Positions 8,784 through 15,822 of a stretch of DNA of 64,000 nucleotides are shown here, piece after piece. A program made the position numbers and the translations under genes. This DNA comes from Pantoea cypripedii (lineage in GTDB: Bacteria; Pseudomonadota; Gammaproteobacteria; Enterobacterales; Enterobacteriaceae). The notes below the pieces were generated by a model. The model ran no database searches. It was not told the origin of the DNA and saw only the letters and a program-made list of their open reading frames with translations. Each line of letters begins with the position of its first letter. Positions within the stretch are counted from its first letter, which is position 1. The stretch is from assembly GCF_002095535.1 (NCBI RefSeq), contig NZ_MLJI01000002.1, forward strand, positions 381,786-445,785. The letters are read 5' to 3'.

Positions 8784-9356
8784 ATGCTTATTTCTATTGT
8801 TTACGATAGTGGTTATGGTCATACAGCTCGGGTCGCTCAGGCTGTAGCCGCAGGTGTTAATGAGGTTGATGGTGCAGAAGTATGTCTGATGCCAGTCGCT
8901 GAGGGTGGTATTGACTGGGAAAAACTCGAAAAAAGCGATGCCATTATTTTTGGCTCACCAACCTATAACGGTATGGTGAGCGCCAGACTTAAACTTTTCT
9001 TTGAGGACTCGACTAAAGTGGCGTGGGTAAATCTAAAATGGCGTAATAAGATTGCTGCAGGATTTACAAATTCTGGAGCTCAACATGGTGACAAACTCAA
9101 TTCCCTTGTTTCAATGATGTTATTTGCTTCGCAACACGGAATGGTTTGGGTTGGGTTAGACCTTATGCCAGGGAATAGCAGTAGTACGGGTAGCACCAGT
9201 GACCTCAACCGTCTGGGAAGCTGGCTTGGCGTTATGACTCAGGCGAATACTGACGAGGCACCTGATATTGCCCCGCCAGTAAGTGATCTCCTTACTGCTC
9301 AATATCTAGGCCGTCGTGTGGCTAATATCACTTCGCACATGAACTCAACGTTATAA
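8784..9356 (+). CDS. Flavodoxin-family NAD(P)H:quinone oxidoreductase-like protein (WrbA-like)
   Basis: The 190-residue protein begins with a flavodoxin FMN-phosphate loop (YDSGYGHTARVAQAV, residues 7-21). It has the GSPTYNGMVSA loop near residue 58 and a GFTNSGAQHGDKL loop near residue 94, all in the positions seen in WrbA-type flavoproteins. These reduce quinones by two electrons and so limit redox cycling. It is followed 19 bases later by the small isomerase-like gene, so the two are probably cotranscribed. It is slightly shorter than E. coli WrbA (198), with a divergent C-terminus. Confidence 0.87.
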   Translation: MLISIVYDSGYGHTARVAQAVAAGVNEVDGAEVCLMPVAEGGIDWEKLEKSDAIIFGSPTYNGMVSARLKLFFEDSTKVAWVNLKWRNKIAAGFTNSGAQHGDKLNSLVSMMLFASQHGMVWVGLDLMPGNSSSTGSTSDLNRLGSWLGVMTQANTDEAPDIAPPVSDLLTAQYLGRRVANITSHMNSTL

Positions 9357-9375
9357 ATTCATAAAGGTGACTTAT

Positions 9376-9675
9376 ATGAAACTTCTTTGTCTTGATATCC
9401 CTCAGCCCGGTGCCACTATGGAGTTATATCAACCTCACATGCTTGACGAAGTCAAACATGGTTGGGAATTGTATAAAACAGGTATTGTCCGTGATATCTA
9501 TTTTCGCCAGGATCGTCCAGGTGTAGCGATAATTGCCGAGTGTGAATCAATTGAGGCTGCGCGAGCTGCACTCGCAGGATTCCCTTTAGCAAAAGCAGGA
9601 CTTATTGATTGGGATGTGATCCCATTGGGGCCATTCATAGGTTGGGAATCACTTTTTGCATCAGCGCAGAACTGA
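9376..9675 (+). CDS. Small ferredoxin-like-fold protein related to muconolactone isomerases
   Basis: A 99-residue protein. The ATG at 9376 is chosen because aaaggtga lies five bases upstream; the longer frame from GTG 9367 starts inside that site. The pattern (short beta strand, long helix with HMLDEVKHGWELYKTG, RQDRPGVAIIAE strand, IEAARAALAGFPLAKAG helix, W-D-V-I-P-L end) resembles the dimeric alpha/beta-barrel muconolactone delta-isomerase and YCII-like group. It sits between flavodoxin and DJ-1 genes, pointing to handling of a small reactive metabolite. No catalytic residue can be assigned with confidence. Confidence 0.7.
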   Translation: MKLLCLDIPQPGATMELYQPHMLDEVKHGWELYKTGIVRDIYFRQDRPGVAIIAECESIEAARAALAGFPLAKAGLIDWDVIPLGPFIGWESLFASAQN

Positions 9676-9760
9676 TCTTCTTAATCGATGATAAACAGCA
9701 TGTTTTTGAAGGTTTTATCATCAATATTCATTCTCTCTGTAAAACCATGAGGTTTTAAAA

Positions 9761-10450
9761 ATGGCTGCAGATATTAAACCTATTCTGTGTGTGGTCACCA
9801 GTCATCCGATTCGAGGTGATAGTGGGGAACCAACAGGTTTTGCTCTTGTTGAATTGACGCATCCTTTGGAAGTCTTCGAAGCGGCTGGCATTCCAGTTGT
9901 AATTGCTTCTTTACGTGGCGGGCATCCACCTGTTGATTTTTTTGATCTCTCCGATCCAGTGAATGCTCGTTTTTGGAAAGATAAAACTTTCCGTGAAGCA
10001 CTGGCAGATTCACGAATTCTTGGTGAGCTTAATCCTACCGATTATTCAGCGATCTTTTTCGCTGGAGGTCATGGCACAATGTGGGATTTTGCTCAGAACG
10101 TTGACGTGCAGCGCTTCATTCGGGAAATCTGGGAACAGGGTGGTATTGTGTCTGCCGTTTGTCATGGACCTGCCGCTCTTGTGAATGCAACTTTATCGGA
10201 TGGCTCCTATCTCGTTTCTGGGAAGAAGGTTGCTGCATTTACTGATGAAGAAGAGGCTGAAGTCGGTTACACCAATGTGGTGCCTTACCTACTGGCCAGT
10301 ACACTGAAGCAACGTGGTGCCCTCCATCAACCTGCCCCTAATTGGTCTCAGAATGTTGTCTCTGAAGGAAATCTGATAACGGGGCAAAACCCGGCATCTG
10401 CTCATGGTGTGGGAACGAAAGTTGTCGCGCAACTGTTAGAACGAGACTGA
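9761..10450 (+). CDS. DJ-1/PfpI family protein (Hsp31-like, class I glutamine-amidotransferase fold)
   Basis: A 229-residue protein. The nucleophile elbow AVCHGPAAL holds Cys134-His135. A conserved Glu31 lies in the ELTHPLEVF helix, and the AGGHG loop is at 101-105. This Cys/Glu/His set is shared with Hsp31 and other DJ-1 glyoxalases that convert methylglyoxal or repair glycated molecules; some members are ThiJ-type isonitrile hydratases instead. gaggt precedes the ATG by eight bases. It ends the plus-strand detoxification block, about ten bases before the start of IS debris. Confidence 0.88.
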   Translation: MAADIKPILCVVTSHPIRGDSGEPTGFALVELTHPLEVFEAAGIPVVIASLRGGHPPVDFFDLSDPVNARFWKDKTFREALADSRILGELNPTDYSAIFFAGGHGTMWDFAQNVDVQRFIREIWEQGGIVSAVCHGPAALVNATLSDGSYLVSGKKVAAFTDEEEAEVGYTNVVPYLLASTLKQRGALHQPAPNWSQNVVSEGNLITGQNPASAHGVGTKVVAQLLERD

Positions 10451-10479
10451 TATTGAGATGGGTTAGGTCTTCGTTTCTG

Positions 10480-10805
10480 TAGGTTGGAGTGACCCCGTTT
10501 CCACAGACAGTCTCTGTCCTCACGGCGAGGCCTTCTCGAAGGCCTCCGGACTGACGCCTCCCAGGTGGCTGTGGCGCCGGGTCCGGTTGTAGAACACTTC
10601 GATATAATCAAAGATATCAGCCCGGGCCATGTCCCGGGTTTTATATATCCGCTTTCTGATGCGCTCTTTTTTCAGCGAGCTGAAGAAGGATTCTGTCACG
10701 GCATTATCCCAGCAGTTGCCGCGCCGGCTCATACTGGGTGACAGGTTATTAGCCTGGCAGAACCGTCGCCAGTCATCGCTGCCATATTGGCTACCCTGGA
10801 CGCCC
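10480..10805 (-). mobile_element. IS3-family orfB 3' fragment
   Basis: The reading frame 10520-10732 and its upstream extension encode the C-terminal third of an IS3-family integrase (SMSRRGNCWDNAVTESFFSSLKKE, then YNRTRRHSHLGG). This includes the last catalytic Glu of the DDE triad (AVTESFF), but the first two Asp are missing. The homology stops near 10800, where IS110-type sequence begins, so one element is truncated by the other or by recombination. Confidence 0.85.
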
Positions 10806-10814
10806 TTCTAAGAG

Positions 10815-11305
10815 TCAAGCCGTTACCGGGATGCTGTGGATCTGCCTGTTTTGATTTCTTAGTAATGTATAAACTTCGCGTGAGATATATCGTTTCAGGC
10901 ACCGTATTGCTTCCATTTTTGTATGCTCTTCGGCTACTCGCCGTGCGACATATTCCTTTGTTTTTGTGTCAGTTCGTAATCGATCAATGGCGATGATATG
11001 GAGTGCACTATTCGCAGCACGATCTCCGCCCCGGTTAAGTCGGTAACGATTCGTTTTTCCCGAAGGGACAGGTACATGGCTGACACCACACAGTGCTGCA
11101 ACTCCTGATTCAGAGCTGAGTCGTTGCGAATTGTCTCCGGCAGTGATCAGGAACTGCTAAGCACTTTCGTATCCAACAGCATTACGTCTAATCAGCTCAG
11201 GCGCCAGCTCGTCGACAATTGCCGCAATCATGACATCCAGATCAGCGATTTCGTCATGTAACTCGAGATAGCGTCGGGCCAGAGATTTTAATGCAATGCG
11301 AATGT
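10815..11305 (-). pseudogene. IS110-family transposase C-terminal fragment
   Basis: Reading the minus strand from about 11305 gives the Transposase_20 region of IS110 elements (ESGVAALCGVSHVPVPSGKTNRYRLNRGGDRAANSALH in two parts, then EYVARRVAEEHTKMEAIRCLKRYISREVY). An in-frame TAG interrupts it near 11157. The N-terminal RuvC-like domain is absent. It ends with a TGA at 10815-10817, adjoining the IS3 fragment. Confidence 0.8.
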
Positions 11306-11310
11306 TGAAC

Positions 11311-11356
11311 CTAAGCAGAGATGACCGGGTTCGGGAAAAGTTGAGATGTCCGGCTG
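11311..11356 (-). repeat. ISNCY end-like sequence, copy A
   Basis: This 46-base stretch matches 13162-13207 at 38 of 46 positions in the same orientation. The second copy lies just upstream of the frameshifted ISNCY transposase, so this is probably the surviving end of a further ISNCY element. Confidence 0.55.
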
Positions 11357-11432
11357 AGGCGAATTAGCCTGTCAAACTACAGTCTAATATGGAATGATTG
11401 GCAGATAAATTTGATTATTAAGGAAGCCAACT

Positions 11433-11669
11433 TTGAGGCATGAACTCTGGGTCGAGCCTGATGGATGCCAGACCTTTTGTCTGAGAGGTGTCCACGGAAA
11501 TGCCGCAAGATCATTATTAGAACCCGGCGCAGAACTTGTATGGGAAGTCGAGGCTGCCAGCCATTTTGAAGCAATGACGCTTTATTATAAATATATGGAC
11601 TGGGGGCAATATATGACGTCTTTTCCTGAACAGGATTGTAAAACTTATGGCGAACTGGGTTGGGAATAA
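11433..11669 (+). CDS. Conserved hypothetical protein, TTG start
   Basis: A 78-residue frame with coherent protein-like sequence (ELWVEPDGCQTFCLRG, then EPGAELVWEVEAASHFEAMTLYY and a final EQDCKTYGELGWE). The only available start is TTG at 11433, with a good aaggaag site six bases upstream; a stop lies just before it. It is rich in Trp and acidic residues and would be cytoplasmic. I recognise it only as a small conserved protein without a known role. It survives between the IS110 fragment and an ISNCY copy. Confidence 0.6.
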   Translation: MRHELWVEPDGCQTFCLRGVHGNAARSLLEPGAELVWEVEAASHFEAMTLYYKYMDWGQYMTSFPEQDCKTYGELGWE

Positions 11670-11674
11670 AGCCG

Positions 11675-13207
11675 CTTAAAAAGCCGGGTTTAAGTATCTT
11701 TCTGCTCAAAAATTTCTTGGCTGCGGGTCTGTAAATCAAACAATGCTTCCAGTAAATCATCCTCATTGACTGCACGCTGCCGCTTTTTGGCTGGATCCTT
11801 CTTAGCGCTCCTGCGGCTTGGTCCGTTACCAGCCGGTAGTCCCTGAGAGCGTGTATTATCACGCTTGTCCTGCATCAGCTTAGCCACAGCCAGTGCGTGT
11901 CCAAGCCTCTTGTTGTCCACGATCGCACCCTGGTCAACCTCAGACAGCCGATCATAGGCAGAGTAGGGAAGCACCGTGCCGTGACTCCTCAGCTCAACGC
12001 GGCCGTCCGGGTACTGCCACGCATCCAGATATTTACCCATCGCGCGGCGGCTGTCATCGTTATCTTCCAGCAGCAACAGCATTTTATCGTAGCGGACCGT
12101 CAGCGATTTTGAGACCTTACGCGGCTCACGCCAGGTAAATATCTGATTGAGGTCGTCATCAGCATCGAGCGGCCGGTGAACATCAAAATCGTGCCTCGGT
12201 GCCTTCGCAAAACGGCGGTTATAGTCCGCCATAAACTCAGCGGCAAAGGCGTTAGCCGCGTCAGGCGTACTGATGCCATGCAGCCTGAGCTCCTTGACCA
12301 GCCGGTCCTGCAACGTGAGATGCGCACGCTCCACGCGGCCCTTGGCAGAGCTGGTGTTGGCGCAGATGCCGGTGATGTTCAGCTCGTTCATTGCTCGACC
12401 GAATTGCGTCTGACCGTCGCCTCCGGTCGCATTTTTATTGTTGATGCGGAACACACTGGCGCCTTGTCACTGTAAAACGCCAGCGGCTTGCCGTGCTGTT
12501 CCAGATAGCCGCGCGTGGCCTCGAAAAAGGTGAATGTGGACTCTGATTTTACAAAATGGAGCTGCATCAGGCGGCTGGTCGCATCATCGACGTAAACCAG
12601 CAGCGTGCAGGCCGGGCCGCGGTCTTCAAACCAGCGGTGGTCACAGCCATCTATCTGAATGAGTTCGCCGACGCAGGCGCGGCGACAGCGTGGCTGCTGG
12701 ATCTTCGGTGCACGCAGTCTGCGGGGGATCCAGAGGCCGGAAAGTATCATCAGCTTACGCACCGTCTCTTTAGATAATACCACGCCGTGAAGTTCGGCCA
12801 GCTTTTCGCAGGCCAGCGTCGGACCAAAGTCAGCATAACGTTCGCGGATGATCTGAATGGCATGTTCAGCGAGGCCTTCGGGCAGCTGATAGTTGCTGGG
12901 CTTGCCGCGCCGCTGGTCAGCCATGCCGAGCGAGCCGTCTTCACGGTAACGCTGAAGCAGGCGGCGGCACTGTCTGTCGGAGATCCCGAGACGTTCTGCG
13001 GCGAGATGTGTGGTGAGCCGCCGGTCAATAACGTCCTGGATCATTTTAAGCCGGTTAACTTCATTCATCGTAAAAAACTCCGCACCAGAAGCTGTCATAA
13101 CAGGTCCTCAGCAGGTTGCCCGTACGACATTAGCGCTTTGGAGTAACAGCAAATGTTAAAGCTAAGCAGAGATGGCCGGGTTCAGGCAAACCTCAGATGT
13201 CCGATTG
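11675..13207 (-). mobile_element. ISNCY element, frameshifted copy
   Basis: The transposase is split into 12388-13098 (N-terminal helix-turn-helix and first catalytic Asp in QIDGCDHRW) and 11690-12454 (second half with the KGRVERAH catalytic Glu). Compared with the intact copy at 13907-15286, this one has two extra bases (gc) at about 12459-12462, which break the frame at the second catalytic Asp. The DNA is otherwise closely similar. The right boundary is set by the repeat ending near 13207; the left boundary is approximate, since no clear terminal inverted repeat was seen. Confidence 0.8.
13162..13207 (-). repeat. ISNCY end-like sequence, copy B
   Basis: Direct repeat of 11311-11356 (38 of 46 bases identical). 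It lies about 65 bases upstream of the transposase start of the frameshifted ISNCY copy, where the element's end is expected. Confidence 0.55.
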
Positions 13208-13295
13208 TTATCAGAGAAGGGTTATTTTTTAACAGGATTAACCCTCTGACTTGAGGGTTGATGAAAATTAATAATTAGCTTTAAAAAGTACTTAA

Positions 13296-13838
13296 CTATT
13301 CCGGAAGGATAAGCGAGTTAAGGATGTGGTCCTGCCAAATACCATTTATTTTCAGATAAGATTGTGCATAACCTTCTTTTACAAAGCCCAGACTACTCAG
13401 AGTCTTATTGCTGCGTAAATTATCAGAAAGATGATTAGCCATTATTCTATGGATGTTATACTTATCATGAACATAGGAGATAGATTCTTTCAGCGCTTCA
13501 TGCATCAAGCCCTTACCTTGATAAGCCTGGTCGATTGAAAATCCTAGATAGCATGCCTGAAAAACACCGAATATAAAGTTGGTGAAATTTATATTACCTA
13601 TAATTTTGTTATCATCTTTTAAGGTGAAAACCATAAGGATGCACTTTCTTTCTTCATAATCGAGTAGCGCATTACTGATCCTTTCAGCTACGCTATTGAT
13701 TGTGAAATATTCGTCATTTCGCAGTGGTTCAAAGGGTGCGAAGTTGGCTCTGTTATCAAGTAAGTAACGCTGAAAACTGACTGAATGGTCTAAGGTCAGC
13801 AAATATACATCGGTCCGTTCAGTAGAAAATAACTTCAT
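13296..13838 (-). CDS. GNAT-family N-acetyltransferase (RimJ/RimL type)
   Basis: A 180-residue protein with the RimJ/RimL pattern: an N-terminal substrate region, the GNINFTNF strand, the YLGFSIDQAYQGKGLMHEAL acetyl-CoA loop and helix around residues 98-117, and NLRSNKTLSSLGFVKEGYAQ near the end. Such enzymes move acetyl from acetyl-CoA to protein N-termini or small amines; this one could modify a ribosomal protein or an inhibitor. aagga is eight bases before the ATG. It is more AT-rich than its neighbours and is flanked on both sides by ISNCY copies in the same orientation, so it may have been carried in by them. Confidence 0.87.
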   Translation of the reverse strand: MKLFSTERTDVYLLTLDHSVSFQRYLLDNRANFAPFEPLRNDEYFTINSVAERISNALLDYEERKCILMVFTLKDDNKIIGNINFTNFIFGVFQACYLGFSIDQAYQGKGLMHEALKESISYVHDKYNIHRIMANHLSDNLRSNKTLSSLGFVKEGYAQSYLKINGIWQDHILNSLILPE

Positions 13839-13906
13839 CTTTCATCCTTGTTAATTTCGGTATCGCTCTGATTGTATTGATAAATACTTCAACTTCCAAA
13901 TATCTC

Positions 13907-15286
13907 CTAGCCTCGCGTCTGTAAATCAATCATCGCCTCCAGTAAATCATCCTCATTAACCGCCCGTTGCCGCTTTTTAGTAGGATCTTTCTTCGCGCTC
14001 CTGCGGCTTGGTCCGTTACCGGCCGGAAGTCCCTGCGAGCGCGTATTATCACGCTTGTCCTGCATCAGCTTAGCCACGGCCAGCGCGTGTCCAAGCCGTT
14101 TATTATCAACGATCGCACCCTGGTCAACTTCAGACAGCCGGTCGTAGGCAGAGTAGGGAAGCACCGTGCCGTGACTCCTGAGTTCAACGCGGCCATCCGG
14201 GTACTGCCAGGCATCCAGATACTTGCCCATCGCGCGGCGGCTGTCATCGTTATCCTCAAGCAGCAACAGCATTTTATCGTAGCGGACCGTCAGCGCCTTC
14301 GAAACCTTGCGCGGTTCGCGCCAGGTAAATATCTGGTTCAGGTTGTCGTCAGCATCGAGCGGACGGTGCACGTCAAAATCATGCCTCGGTGCCTTCGCGA
14401 AACGCCGGTTGTAGTCCGCCATAAACTCAGCGGCAAAGGCGTTAGCCGCGTCGGGCGTACTGATGTCACGCAGCCTGAGCTCCTTAACCAGCCGGTCCTG
14501 CAACGTGAGGTGCGCACGCTCCACGCGGCCCTTGGCAGAGCTGGTGTTGGCGCAGATGCCGGTGATGTTCAGCTCGTTCATCGCGCGACCGAACTGCGTC
14601 TGACCGTCGCCGCCAGACGCATTTTTATTGTTGATACGGAACACGCTGGCCTTGTCGCTGTAAAACGCCAGCGGCTTGCCGTGCTGCTCCAGGTAGCCGC
14701 GCGTGGCTTCAAAGTAGGTGAACGTGGACTCGGAGCGGACGAAGTGAAGTTGCATCAGGCGGCTGGTCGCGTCATCCACGTAAACCAGCAACGTACAGGC
14801 CGGGCCACGTTCCTCAAACCAGCGGTGATCGCAGCCGTCGATCTGTATCAGTTCGCCAACGCACGCGCGGCGGTAACGTGGTTGCTGGATTTTTGGCGCA
14901 CGATGCCTGCGCGGGATCCAGAGGCCAGACTGCATCATCAGCTTGCGCACAGTCTCTTTAGACAGCGTCACGCCGTGCAGCTCAGTCAGCTTCTCGCAGG
15001 CCAGCGTCGGGCCAAAATCAGCGTAGCGTTCGCGGATGATCTGAATCGCACGTTCAGCCAGTCCATCAGGGAGCTGGTAGTTGCTGGGCTTACCGCGCCG
15101 CCGATCAGCCATACCCAGCGGACCGTCTGTACGATAGCGCTGAAGCAGGCGACGGCAGTGCCTGTCGGAAATACCGAGGCGTTCAGCAGCGAGATGGGTT
15201 GTCAGCCGCCGGTCGACAACGTCCTGAATAACTTTAAGCCGGTTAACTTCGTTCATCGTGAAAAACTCCGCACCAGAAGCCGTCAT
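13907..15286 (-). CDS. ISNCY-family transposase, intact
   Basis: The 459-residue DDE transposase has an N-terminal helix-turn-helix (residues 15-60, LTTHLAAERLGISDRHCRRLL) and a retroviral-integrase-like core with Asp150 (QIDGCDHRW), Asp211 (AFYSDKAS) and Glu256 (KGRVERAH). A C-terminal basic tail follows (SRRSAKKDPTKKRQR). It belongs to the IS1202/ISNCY group, with ISKpn21-like style. It is complete and probably active, and could act on the related ends at the frameshifted copy. The long plus-strand frame opposite it is a shadow. Confidence 0.92.
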   Translation of the reverse strand: MTASGAEFFTMNEVNRLKVIQDVVDRRLTTHLAAERLGISDRHCRRLLQRYRTDGPLGMADRRRGKPSNYQLPDGLAERAIQIIRERYADFGPTLACEKLTELHGVTLSKETVRKLMMQSGLWIPRRHRAPKIQQPRYRRACVGELIQIDGCDHRWFEERGPACTLLVYVDDATSRLMQLHFVRSESTFTYFEATRGYLEQHGKPLAFYSDKASVFRINNKNASGGDGQTQFGRAMNELNITGICANTSSAKGRVERAHLTLQDRLVKELRLRDISTPDAANAFAAEFMADYNRRFAKAPRHDFDVHRPLDADDNLNQIFTWREPRKVSKALTVRYDKMLLLLEDNDDSRRAMGKYLDAWQYPDGRVELRSHGTVLPYSAYDRLSEVDQGAIVDNKRLGHALAVAKLMQDKRDNTRSQGLPAGNGPSRRSAKKDPTKKRQRAVNEDDLLEAMIDLQTRG

Positions 15287-15384
15287 AGCAGGTCCTCAGC
15301 AGATTACCCGAAGCGGCCAGTTAAGCTTAGCTCAGAACGGCCAGGTCAGCTTTGCCTCTATAGATAAAATACGGGTAACGTGAA

Positions 15385-15822
15385 TTATGTTAAATATGGA
15401 ATTTCGAGACGCATCAGCTTACTGTTGATGCCGTGGTGAAAGGCATACAAATCCATAAGGTGAGTTCACCAAATACTTACCTATGAACCATATCCTTCTC
15501 AGTTAATGAAATGATCACGCCATCAATGGCACACCGCCCGGATTTTCAGTGAATGCCAGTCTGAATATCAATCATAAAAACGAGGAGTGTATGGAGACGA
15601 TAGCCCATTCATGCAGCCTGACATTATAGATATCAGAAATTTAATGAATGTGGCCAACGTAGCCACCTGCGAATGAGCAGTGACCAAACGTCGCGAGGGC
15701 TAGCTGTCATAGCCAGCGGAAGAAGACGATGACATCGCTGTACAGGCTCAGTTTAGGGCGGGCGATCAGCGTTCTGCATAATTCTGGCCTGCACCTCACA
15801 GGCCAGACGTATGCGCTATGTG
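15385..15822. other. Intergenic region between ISNCY and the ATPase operon
   Basis: About 440 bases with no supported gene. It contains the 3' flank of the minus-strand ATPase operon, including the hairpin at 15783-15807. Confidence 0.5.
15783..15807 (-). terminator. Hairpin downstream of the three-gene ATPase operon
   Basis: A perfect 9-bp inverted repeat (tctggcctg / caggccaga) with a 7-base loop begins 16 bases after the ATPase stop. It lacks a strong U-run, so efficiency is uncertain. Confidence 0.5.

Noticed and set aside
13967..15367. 466-codon plus-strand open frame
   Set aside because: It lies opposite the intact ISNCY transposase, whose DDE motifs and family match are clear; the frame is a GC-skew shadow.
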